DNA from: Ktedonobacteraceae bacterium
Lineage (GTDB): Bacteria; Chloroflexota; Ktedonobacteria; Ktedonobacterales; Ktedonobacteraceae
Length of the DNA: 64,000 bases
NCBI GenBank assembly: GCA_035653615.1
Contig: DASRBN010000038.1
Coordinates: 62,001 to 126,000, forward strand
Direction: 5' to 3'
The notes below the pieces were generated by a model. It ran no database searches and was not told the origin of the DNA. It was given only the letters and a program-made list of their open reading frames with translations. Below are positions 52,763 to 60,816 of the stretch, in pieces (the first letter of the stretch is position 1; every line of letters starts with the position of its first letter). The translations under genes and the position numbers were made by a program.

Positions 52763-55417
52763 GTGCCGGAGCAGCTTGTTATGTATGATGTGTATGGCGC
52801 ATATAGTGGGGTGCCGGGCGCTTTGTTGCGCCTCCGGGAGACAGATATCGTTAGCATGGCCGGGTTGACGGTCGCTTCGTTGGGACAGGAATACTGCCGT
52901 ATTGGCGCCGTCCATTCGACGAAGCGCCAGGACGCCAGGGTCTTCGGTATCGTTGATGTGCCGGATATGTCTCCTGAGCAGGCAGTATTACACACAAATG
53001 GCGCCACACAGGTGAAAGAAGCAGATGCGCAAAACGCTCCAGGGCGCTACAGTGTCGAGGTCGAGGTGCGCGATGATCATTCATGGATTGCCACCTGCAC
53101 ATGTGGCCGGCAAGCTTCCCCCTGTGCCCACGCTGCCGCGCTGCTTTACCAATGGATTGCGCATCCCGCAACCTTTCAATCAACAATAATGCCTCCTTCC
53201 ACGTCCCCCCCATCTTTTGTCAAAGATATTGAGGCAAGCGATGCTCCAGATTCCCAGGACGATCCGCCCATTCTATCAACCATCCAGGATTCTCACGTGG
53301 AAACCACCGGCCAGGATTTGCGAAGGAGCCGGGATATCGCCACCACCTCGGCGCAGCGTAGCGCAGCACGTTTCAGCACGCAGGCGTCCAGGATCACCGA
53401 GCAGGCAGGCACTATTGCCGAAATGCTTGCACCATTAAGCCTGAGTGAACTGCGTAGTATCGCTCGCGAATACGATTTAACAACGGTTGGTCTGAACAAG
53501 CAACAGTTAATTGAAGCAATCACGAATATGGTTCAGCAGCCGGAAGTGGTGCGACGCATGGCGGCAACCCTCGAAAAGCCGCAGCGCCAATTGTTAGCCG
53601 CCCTCACGCTCGCCGGCGGCAGCATGAGCGATGAAGACCTGCGCGGCCTGTGCGAACGCTTCTCCCTGGGTGGCCCCGGCCAGTTACAAGCAACACTGCT
53701 CACCCTCTCAAGTAAAGCATTTATCCTGCGAACCAGCCTCAATGCCTCGCTACAACAGCGTGTCGGACTGAGTGGATCATCGCTCGACCTGCATTGGCAG
53801 GTGCCGCTGGAAGTCCGCAGGGCCTTACATGTAACGGTTCCCGTCACCACTTTTGATGTCGAATCATCCGGTGATGGAAATGGAGAGGCGCTCAATGTCC
53901 AGGCGACGGAACCATACAGGCTTCTGGCCGATCTTTTATTAGTAGCGCGCGCCCTGGATGGCTATCCGGTTGAACGGGAAGAGCGTCGCGATACCCGTAG
54001 GGGCCGATTTATCGCACCCAGCGCCGATTTATCGGCCAGAGATCAGTTATATCGCACCGGGGTAGGAACCGTTAACCGAGCAGGGATCTCGTCAACAACT
54101 CCCCGCAAAGAAGGAGACCCGGTGGCGAGCGATGGGTCAATAGTGATTCCATCTCCTGGCGATTTGCCGGAACCTTCGCTGCTGGAATCATTGCAGGCCG
54201 CGACGATGAATCGATATTCGCTGGCATTTTTGCGCTTCGCGGTCCGATTGCTAAGAATGGCTGAGATCGTCTATCCAGGTGACGGGCCGGCGCCATGCCT
54301 GCGTGTATTGCCCAATGCCGCGCAGTTATTGCTTGGCCCCGGAAGAGCCGATGTTTTACGTGAACTCTTCACTCACTGGTTAAAGCAGGCCAGTTATGGC
54401 GAGCTGTTCGATCTGAACGACGAGGGAGTGCGATTGTGCTGTCGCAGCACACCGTTAGGCCAGGCGGCGCTGCGAGCCGGGGAACTGGAAGCTGAAAATA
54501 GTGAGGCGCGGCAAACACTTACCGCATTGATAGCACAGGCGCCACGAGATCGCTGGATCAATTTTCCTTCCTTTGCGCGCTTTATCTACCGCTTAAATCC
54601 GTACTTTTTGCAGCGAAGGCAGCGCCAATTTTCATCACCGCACTGGTGGATAGAGCAGGAAGAGGGACGGCCCTTGCGCCCCGGCCAGTTGTCCGAGTGG
54701 TTGCGTGGGGAAGGACGCTACCTTGCTCGCTTACTACAAGGCCCTCTGCACTGGTGGGGTATGGTAGATATTGTGCTATCAGCTGACGAGCGCCTGCTTG
54801 CTTTCCGCCTGACGTCAATGGCTGGCGCGCTTTTAAATGACACTCCTGAAACGAACAGAGTTGGGGCCGGCATGAACCAAAAAAATCTGGCCTTCAAGGA
54901 GAACGGCCCGGTAAGTCTGGCGCCTACGATTACTGTGTCTGAAGAGGGCAGGCTGCTGTTACCCTCTGTTCCTGAGAACTGGGAAGTGATTGAGCTGATC
55001 GAACGTTTCGCGGAAATCTGCGGTGTTCAGGCGTGTCAACTGTGCTATCGACTCACCGCGGCATCATTGAGCGCGGCGTTCAGCTGCGGACAATCGCCTG
55101 CTCCTTTACTAGAGTTGCTGCGTAATGTCGCAACCCCGGCTTATGGTGAAAGTACATCCGTGACGAATTGGCTTGCGCAACTTGAAAGTAGAATAGCAAA
55201 TTATGGTCGCATTCGCCTCTACACCGATGCAACCTTGCTCGAAGTTGCCGATAGTGCTGTCTTGCGTGAACTCGCTGCCGTGACCTCAATAAACGATGCG
55301 ATTGTGCGTCCGGTGCATCCAACGTTGATGATAGTAAAAAAACAGGGTGCGGAAGGTCTCATTGACGAGCTGAAGCGGCGCGGGCAGGCCCCACTCCTAC
55401 ATGATGAGGCGGGGTGA
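52763..55417 (+). CDS. SWIM zinc-finger protein with XPB-N (helicase-associated) domain
   Basis: 884 residues. A SWIM finger has Cys112, Cys114, Cys121 and His123 (TCTCGRQASPCAHAAALL). A SAP-like helix pair (LSLSELRSIAREYDLTTVG) and a winged-helix-like stretch (PQRQLLAALTLAGGSMSDED) follow; the last 130 residues match the XPB/Ssl2 N-terminal (Helicase_C_3) fold (YRLTAASLSAAFSCGQSPAP, IRLYTDATLLEVADSAVL). No Walker A or DEAD-type motif exists, so it is not a helicase itself. GTG 52763 or ATG 52781 (GGAG 9 bp upstream) could be the start. Residues about 410-425 come from in-frame repeat family B. Confidence 0.85.
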   Translation: MPEQLVMYDVYGAYSGVPGALLRLRETDIVSMAGLTVASLGQEYCRIGAVHSTKRQDARVFGIVDVPDMSPEQAVLHTNGATQVKEADAQNAPGRYSVEVEVRDDHSWIATCTCGRQASPCAHAAALLYQWIAHPATFQSTIMPPSTSPPSFVKDIEASDAPDSQDDPPILSTIQDSHVETTGQDLRRSRDIATTSAQRSAARFSTQASRITEQAGTIAEMLAPLSLSELRSIAREYDLTTVGLNKQQLIEAITNMVQQPEVVRRMAATLEKPQRQLLAALTLAGGSMSDEDLRGLCERFSLGGPGQLQATLLTLSSKAFILRTSLNASLQQRVGLSGSSLDLHWQVPLEVRRALHVTVPVTTFDVESSGDGNGEALNVQATEPYRLLADLLLVARALDGYPVEREERRDTRRGRFIAPSADLSARDQLYRTGVGTVNRAGISSTTPRKEGDPVASDGSIVIPSPGDLPEPSLLESLQAATMNRYSLAFLRFAVRLLRMAEIVYPGDGPAPCLRVLPNAAQLLLGPGRADVLRELFTHWLKQASYGELFDLNDEGVRLCCRSTPLGQAALRAGELEAENSEARQTLTALIAQAPRDRWINFPSFARFIYRLNPYFLQRRQRQFSSPHWWIEQEEGRPLRPGQLSEWLRGEGRYLARLLQGPLHWWGMVDIVLSADERLLAFRLTSMAGALLNDTPETNRVGAGMNQKNLAFKENGPVSLAPTITVSEEGRLLLPSVPENWEVIELIERFAEICGVQACQLCYRLTAASLSAAFSCGQSPAPLLELLRNVATPAYGESTSVTNWLAQLESRIANYGRIRLYTDATLLEVADSAVLRELAAVTSINDAIVRPVHPTLMIVKKQGAEGLIDELKRRGQAPLLHDEAG
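53992..54037. repeat. Repeat family B copy translated inside the SWIM gene
   Basis: CCCGTAGGGGCCGATTTATC and GCCGATTTATCGGCC, as in the intergenic copy at 34105-34255. Here it is read as RRGRFIAPSADLSA, in a frame that avoids its usual TAG. It sits between two well-conserved parts of the protein. Confidence 0.85.
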
Positions 55418-55418
55418 T

Positions 55419-57998
55419 ATGCAGCAGAGCGATCTTTACCTCTTACAAAGCGTGCCTCCCTATCACTTACAGGCGTTAGTAAAGGCACGCCGGTCATTAT
55501 TTCCGCTCAAAGACCTGCATCTTGAATTCGTCATCGATCCCGCCTCCGCACAAATCACTGAAATTGCGCAACATCTTTTCGATCCTACAGCGATCCGCGA
55601 CACTTTACAAAGCCTGAGCGAGTCAGAAGTCATCATTTTGAAGGAACTGGTTTCGTGCGGCGGTCGTGCCAACAGCCGCGACCTGGCCTTATACCTCACC
55701 ATGGCCGGCCTGCTCCATCCTCCTAAAAGTAAAAGAGAGACGACTCCCCTATCAAAACCTGCTCCATCCGGCACGTCCAGCAGCGCTCCAACGGGCGAAC
55801 ATGGTACAGTTGTACGTCATGCATCGCAAGGCGGGCCGCCTCAATATCCGGCTCCTCATCCACATGGCACTTTTGAGCAAGCGGTACACCGCCTGCTAGT
55901 CCTGGGGCTGTTGTTCTGGGGAAAACAGACGAATTTTGTCGGGCGTGACTACGCCAGTGGCGTTTATGATGGTGTGCTGATTGTACCCCAGGCTGTGATG
56001 GAGATCGCGAATGAAGAGTGGCAGCTAGATGAGAAGGAAGGAACAGCTTCTTTATTCGAAGGTGTGGAATTGGGTGAAGCGGTGCAGGGCTTGCAGCGCA
56101 CGTTATATCTCTACTGGTCAATTGTCGCTGGAACGCGCGAAGGGTTACCGTTAATCAACAATAAATTACTCGCACGCTCGTCCTTGCGCCAGGTATTGGA
56201 GCAAGTACAGGCTGCGGGCATGACGCACCTGGTAGAAAATGGCGGCATCCAGTTGCCCGAAGAAAGCCAGGCTGCAACGGCACACCGTAGGAGTGACCAC
56301 GAGCGCGAACAATCGACTCTCTACCGCTCGCCCACCGGCAGTCTCTCATGGTCATCCACGATGCCGCTTATAGAGCGCATACGCACCGAATCCGATGTCC
56401 CCCACCTGCTATTCATCAGGTTATTGCTGATAAAATTGGGCTTGCTCTACGAACGGCGCGGCGTATTGTACGCGGCTCCCGCGGATGCTTTTTTTGCCTT
56501 GCCTTTGCTTGAACGGGCGCGGCGTTGCTATCGCCTCTGGCTCGAAAGCTCTTTCTGGAACGAACTTGTTTATTTGCCGGATGTGGTCTTGCGTCCCGCT
56601 CCTGCTCCTCTCGAACCGGCTCACGAAGAGTCCGTGCGAGCCAGGCAGTTCGTTGTGCAGCGCGTTCTTCACGCGCAGCCGGAAACATGGCACGAACTGG
56701 CTGTTTTTATTGCACGTACCAAGCTCTACGTTCCTTACCTGCTCTTTCCGCGCCAGTACGGGTCGCGTGTCGATCGCTATTCGATTGGCAGCAATCCCTA
56801 CGGGTGGGATTTTCGCCTGCGCCGCGGCTGGTTAACACACCGTGAAGGCTGGCACCAGGTTGAGGGCGGATTTATTCGTTCCATCGTATCCGGGCCTCTG
56901 CGCTGGCTGGGACTGGTCGAAATAAACGATGAGAAGCATCCCGGCGCTTTCCGCCTGTCGAGGGATATCGAGCTGGTCACCGCCGATCATCCCATTGAGA
57001 TGAAAGAGCCGGAATGGGGGCGATTGATCGTGCAGCCAAATTTCGAACTGGTAGCGCTGGCGCCCGTTTCTGAGGCGCTACTGGTCAACCTGGACCGTTT
57101 TGCCGAGCGCGTGCGCCTGGAACGTATCGCACAGTACCGTCTCACAAGGGCAAGCGTTACACGCGCCATCCAGGTCGGCATGCAGGCCGCTGCCATCCAG
57201 GAGATACTGGAACAAGCAGCCGGGGACGATAGCAATATTCCCCAAAACGTGCGCTATTCGCTGCTCGAGTGGGAACGCCAGGCACGCCGCATCGAACTCT
57301 GGAGGGGCATGACACTGCTGGAAGTCGATGATGAAACCCTGCTGGATGCGCTCTATGCCGATGAGTCAATTCGTTCTATGCTGGGGCGCCGCCTTGCTCC
57401 TCGTTTGGCGGAGGTAGCCGCCAACCAGCTGGCAAACATCCAGGAGCTTCTCTGGCAGCGCAACTACCTGCCCGCGCTCGTCTCCGCACCCATACATGAG
57501 AATCTCCTGGAAAGCGGGCGCCTGCCGACATTCGAACCGCAGTGGCGACTACAAAACGATGGCCTTTTACAACCCTGCCATCCCCTGGTTGACCTCTACC
57601 TCGCCGCCGAACTTGAGCGCTTTAGCGAGCCGGATGAAAGCACCGGATGGCGCAAGCTGACGGCAACGGCAATCGCGGCGGCTTGCAACTCCGGTCTCGC
57701 GTTAGAAAATCTTATACGCTTCCTACAACACTACTGTGAGGGCGGCATCCCGGCCTCTTTCTTGATACGCCTCAGATTATGGGGTGGCGGCTATGCGGAA
57801 CGCGACACGATACAGGTCGAACGCTCGCCGTTGCTCAGTCTTTCAGCCCAGGCCCTACGCGATATCCAGGCAGATGAGGAGCTTGGACCCTTGCTGGGTG
57901 CAGAGGTCTCCCAGGAAAATCGCCTGGTTCGTGTAGCACCAGAAGTACTGGAGCAGGTGATGGCGCTATTGAAAGAACGAGGATTTACGGTAGAGTAG
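55419..57998 (+). CDS. XPB-N (helicase-associated) domain protein
   Basis: 859 residues, paralogous in layout to the upstream SWIM protein: a winged-helix start (SLSESEVIILKELVSCGGRA), a long middle part, and a Helicase_C_3-like end from about residue 530 (GRLIVQPNFELVALAPVSEA, YRLTRASVTRAIQVGMQAAA, MTLLEVDDETLLDALY). There is no zinc finger and no ATPase motif. The start ATG at 55419 lies 1 bp after the upstream stop, so translation is coupled; an in-frame ATG at 55401 is possible. The pair would bind DNA or an XPB-like helicase encoded elsewhere. Function is not established. Confidence 0.82.
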   Translation: MQQSDLYLLQSVPPYHLQALVKARRSLFPLKDLHLEFVIDPASAQITEIAQHLFDPTAIRDTLQSLSESEVIILKELVSCGGRANSRDLALYLTMAGLLHPPKSKRETTPLSKPAPSGTSSSAPTGEHGTVVRHASQGGPPQYPAPHPHGTFEQAVHRLLVLGLLFWGKQTNFVGRDYASGVYDGVLIVPQAVMEIANEEWQLDEKEGTASLFEGVELGEAVQGLQRTLYLYWSIVAGTREGLPLINNKLLARSSLRQVLEQVQAAGMTHLVENGGIQLPEESQAATAHRRSDHEREQSTLYRSPTGSLSWSSTMPLIERIRTESDVPHLLFIRLLLIKLGLLYERRGVLYAAPADAFFALPLLERARRCYRLWLESSFWNELVYLPDVVLRPAPAPLEPAHEESVRARQFVVQRVLHAQPETWHELAVFIARTKLYVPYLLFPRQYGSRVDRYSIGSNPYGWDFRLRRGWLTHREGWHQVEGGFIRSIVSGPLRWLGLVEINDEKHPGAFRLSRDIELVTADHPIEMKEPEWGRLIVQPNFELVALAPVSEALLVNLDRFAERVRLERIAQYRLTRASVTRAIQVGMQAAAIQEILEQAAGDDSNIPQNVRYSLLEWERQARRIELWRGMTLLEVDDETLLDALYADESIRSMLGRRLAPRLAEVAANQLANIQELLWQRNYLPALVSAPIHENLLESGRLPTFEPQWRLQNDGLLQPCHPLVDLYLAAELERFSEPDESTGWRKLTATAIAAACNSGLALENLIRFLQHYCEGGIPASFLIRLRLWGGGYAERDTIQVERSPLLSLSAQALRDIQADEELGPLLGAEVSQENRLVRVAPEVLEQVMALLKERGFTVE

Positions 57999-58027
57999 GT
58001 AAGATTATCTCTCGCCGCAAAAACCTG

Positions 58028-58056
58028 TTGACAAATCACCTGATGTATGATATCTT
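58028..58056 (+). promoter_or_regulatory. tRNA promoter
   Basis: TTGACA (58028-58033), 17-bp spacer, TATCTT (58051-58056) with TGA just before it: a near-consensus promoter with extended -10, 27 bp before the first tRNA. Confidence 0.85.
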
Positions 58057-58082
58057 AGTGTTACGAAAGCAAGGCAATATAA

Positions 58083-58154
58083 GCGGGAGTGGCTCAGTGG
58101 TAGAGCATCTCCTTGCCAAGGAGAAAGTCGCGGGTTCGATCCCCGTCTCCCGCT
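58083..58154 (+). tRNA. tRNA-Gly(GCC)
   Basis: 72 nt cloverleaf: acceptor GCGGGAG/CTCCCGC, D arm GCTC-AGTGGTA-GAGC, anticodon arm TCTCC-TTGCCAA-GGAGA with anticodon GCC, T arm GCGGG-TTCGATC-CCCGT, discriminator T. The 3' CCA is not cleanly encoded (TCCCCA follows). Confidence 0.97.
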
Positions 58155-58177
58155 CCCCATCATCCAATGGTTTTTCC

Positions 58178-58248
58178 GGCGACGTCGCCAAGTGGTAAGG
58201 CACGGCTCTGCAAAAGCTGCACCAGCGGTTCGAATCCGCTCGTCGCCT
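58178..58248 (+). tRNA. tRNA-Cys(GCA)
   Basis: 71 nt: acceptor GGCGACG/CGTCGCC, anticodon GCA in CTCTGCAAAAG, T loop TTCGAAT, discriminator T. It follows tRNA-Gly by 23 bp and shares its promoter. Confidence 0.96.
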
Positions 58249-58254
58249 CCCATC

Positions 58255-58283
58255 AGACGTGATCTCGGAGTCACGTCTTTTTA
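58255..58283 (+). terminator. Rho-independent terminator of the tRNA operon
   Basis: AGACGTGA / TCACGTCT with an 8-nt loop followed by TTTTTATT, 6 bp after tRNA-Cys and just ahead of recO. Confidence 0.9.
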
Positions 58284-58305
58284 TTGAGTAGTGATGGTTT
58301 TCCCC

Positions 58306-59121
58306 ATGCGACAGCAACATAGTTATTCCACAGAAGCGATCATCCTCAAGCGCATCGACCTGGGCGAAGCCGACCGTATCGTTACCCTCTTTACGCCGGG
58401 CAAGGGAAAATATCATGCCATCGCCAAGGGCACGCGCCGCCCCGTCAGCAAACTGGCCGGCCATCTTGAACTGCTCAGCCGCAGCCAGTTACAGGTGGCG
58501 CTGGGTCGCAACCTCGATATCGTGACACAGGCCGAGGGACGCGAAAACTTCCTGCACCTGCGATCCGATCTCTGGCATATGACCTGCGGCTTCTATCTCG
58601 CCGAGCTGATTGATCGCTTTGTTGAAGATTCGACGCCCCACCTCGATATCTATGTCCTGCTGCTTGAAACCTTGCGCTACCTGGACGCGGACGCTATGGC
58701 GCTGGAGCAACAGCGAGCCAACGATACCGGGCCTTCCACAGCCCGCGCGGATGAACATACCAGGTTGCTACTGCGCTACTTTGAACTGCGCCTGCTCTCC
58801 GCAATCGGCTATGAGCCTGCGTTACAGAACTGCGCCCACTGTGGAAACGAGCTGCTGCCCGAAGAGAACGGCTTCAAAGCCTCTTCAGGTGGTGTATTGT
58901 GCCCGCAATGCTCGCGCTTCTGGGAGCGTCGTCTCTCATTGAATGCCCTCAAGGTGTTGCGCTTCTTACAGCGCAGCAAGTGGATAGAGGCCTCACGCCT
59001 GCGCCTGGACGAGCAATTGCAGATCGAGTTAGAGATGGTCATGCACAGCCTCTTACGCTTCCACCTGGAGCGTGACTTAAAATCGTGGAGCTTTTTGGAG
59101 ATGTTAAGCGTCAAGATGTAG
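58306..59121 (+). CDS. recO: DNA repair protein RecO
   Basis: 271 residues; loads RecA at gaps with RecF and RecR by binding single-stranded DNA and SSB. The N-terminal OB fold (YSTEAIILKRIDLGEADRIV, GKGKYHAIAKGTRR) and the four-Cys zinc site (CAHCGNELL and LCPQCSRFWER) are present. The ATG at 58306 matches the usual start of RecO; an earlier GTG/ATG pair at 58291-58294 is possible. No strong ribosome site stands before either. It lies directly after the tRNA terminator. Confidence 0.95.
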   Translation: MRQQHSYSTEAIILKRIDLGEADRIVTLFTPGKGKYHAIAKGTRRPVSKLAGHLELLSRSQLQVALGRNLDIVTQAEGRENFLHLRSDLWHMTCGFYLAELIDRFVEDSTPHLDIYVLLLETLRYLDADAMALEQQRANDTGPSTARADEHTRLLLRYFELRLLSAIGYEPALQNCAHCGNELLPEENGFKASSGGVLCPQCSRFWERRLSLNALKVLRFLQRSKWIEASRLRLDEQLQIELEMVMHSLLRFHLERDLKSWSFLEMLSVKM

Positions 59122-59154
59122 GTAGAGTACTCTCTAGCCAACTCAATAAGCTCA

Positions 59155-59163
59155 TGGTACAAT
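59155..59163 (+). promoter_or_regulatory. Extended -10 promoter upstream of the MFS gene
   Basis: TGGTACAAT, the same nonamer as at 3189 and 36933, 64 bp before the MFS start; no good -35. Confidence 0.45.
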
Positions 59164-59226
59164 ACGCATTGTATCCGAGGCGGACCTCGTTATTATTTTA
59201 TTTTTATCCTCGACGTGGAGGCGCAC

Positions 59227-60657
59227 ATGAGTGACATCACGACCTCTCCTGACTCTTCGGAAGTCAACGCCCGTGTTCCGAAACGCATTTTGAGTGGCTA
59301 TCCCGCTTATGTCTTCTGGGTGATGTTCAGCATCAACTTCCTGAACTATCTTGATCGCAATGTATTGACCGGCGCGGCTAATGTGGTGGCAAAAGAACTG
59401 GGGTTTGGATTTGATGGCATTGGGTACATCGCATCGGCTTTTCTGATCGTCTACACGCTTGGAACGGTTCCCCTGGGCATCTGGGCGGATCGAGCCAAGC
59501 GCAGAAATGTGGTTGCCATCTGTGTGGCCGTCTGGAGTGTAGCCACCGCCCTCACCGCTCTGGCAAACAGCTTTATCACGCTCTTCCTTTCACGCATGGT
59601 GCTGGGTATTGGTGAAGCGGGCTATTTCCCTGCCGGTACTGCGCTCATGAGCGATTACTTTCGACGCTCTACACGCTCGCGCGTCATGAGCTGGTGGAGT
59701 GTTGGCCAGCTCGTTGGCATCCTGGTTGGTTTTGTGGTTGGAGGCACAGTGGCCGGTCTCTTTATAGGCAGCTGGCGATTGGCATTCATCTTTACCGGCA
59801 TTCCTGGTCTGATCCTGGCATTTCTGGCATGGAGGGTGCGCGAACCTCGCCGCAACCAGGCCGATGAGGCCGTAGGACCGGACTCCCATTCGTTTGGCAA
59901 CGCGACCGAGTTAGAGGAGCCACCGCATACACTGCACATTACCTCGAGTATCTTTGCTCAATTTAGAACCTTGCTGAGCATCAAGACGCTGGTGGTATTG
60001 ATTGTGATGCAGATATTCGCCTTCTTTGTGCTGGGGGTAAACGTTGTCTTTTTGCCGACCTATTTGCAGCAGAAAGATACGTTTGGTCTGACTTCGGGGC
60101 AGGCAGGTCTCTTCTCTGGAGCGGTGATCGTGTTCGCGGGCATGGCGGGCACGATTCTTGGAGGTTACCTGGCTGACGTTCTGAACCGGCGTCATCCGGG
60201 AGCGCGCGTGCTGGTATGCGGCATTGGCTTCTTGTTGAGCGCCCCGTCTTTTGCGGTGGCAGTTACCGTGCATGATCTCAGAATTTTCAGTATTTTCTTT
60301 ATCCTTACCACGCTGTTGATCCTGTTTTACCAGGGTCCCAGCACGGCGGCCACACAGGATGTCGTGCCATCGATCCTGCGAGCATCGGCAGTGGCCCTCA
60401 CACTGCTCATTGCTCACCTGCTGGGTGATGCTTTTGCACCCTCGCTGGTAGGAACACTGGCGACCGTCTTTGATCCGACACATGGACTGCATTTCAAGAA
60501 CAGCGTAGGTGGCCAGGACTTGAGCCATGCCCTATTGATTACCTGTACACCTGCATTGGTAATTGCCGGTCTGGTTGGCATTTTCGGCGCTCGTTGGATG
60601 AAGGCGGATGTGGATGCAGCGGAGCAAGCAGACCGGGCACTGAATAATGCCGGTTAA
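59227..60657 (+). CDS. MFS transporter (Spinster-like)
   Basis: 476 residues, 12 helices. Start region NFLNYLDRNVLTGAANVVAK, motif A-like GIWADRAKRRNVVAI and the helix 4-5 block MVLGIGEAGYFPAGTALMSD are typical of the Spinster/hexuronate group. There is a soluble loop of about 55 residues in the middle. The ATG at 59227 has GTGGAGG 6 bp upstream; a GTG at 59215 overlaps that site and is rejected. The substrate is unknown and no enzyme genes are adjacent. Confidence 0.91.
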   Translation: MSDITTSPDSSEVNARVPKRILSGYPAYVFWVMFSINFLNYLDRNVLTGAANVVAKELGFGFDGIGYIASAFLIVYTLGTVPLGIWADRAKRRNVVAICVAVWSVATALTALANSFITLFLSRMVLGIGEAGYFPAGTALMSDYFRRSTRSRVMSWWSVGQLVGILVGFVVGGTVAGLFIGSWRLAFIFTGIPGLILAFLAWRVREPRRNQADEAVGPDSHSFGNATELEEPPHTLHITSSIFAQFRTLLSIKTLVVLIVMQIFAFFVLGVNVVFLPTYLQQKDTFGLTSGQAGLFSGAVIVFAGMAGTILGGYLADVLNRRHPGARVLVCGIGFLLSAPSFAVAVTVHDLRIFSIFFILTTLLILFYQGPSTAATQDVVPSILRASAVALTLLIAHLLGDAFAPSLVGTLATVFDPTHGLHFKNSVGGQDLSHALLITCTPALVIAGLVGIFGARWMKADVDAAEQADRALNNAG

Positions 60658-60725
60658 CACGCAACATTTGTGGAGCAGGTCGCATTGAGGATGTGTACTT
60701 TCCTACTGCCCTTTATTGAAGAATA

Positions 60726-60734
60726 TGTTATAAT
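60726..60734 (+). promoter_or_regulatory. Extended -10 promoter of the Ser/Thr kinase gene
   Basis: TGTTATAAT, a consensus TATAAT with the TGn extension, 83 bp before the kinase start; the -35 region is poor. Confidence 0.6.
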
Positions 60735-60816
60735 GCGGCCAGATTATGGTTAAGGCGATTTCTTGCGGTCACCCAGGTTTCTGCCCTGGACATGCACTAA
60801 AGAGCGATGAAAAAAT

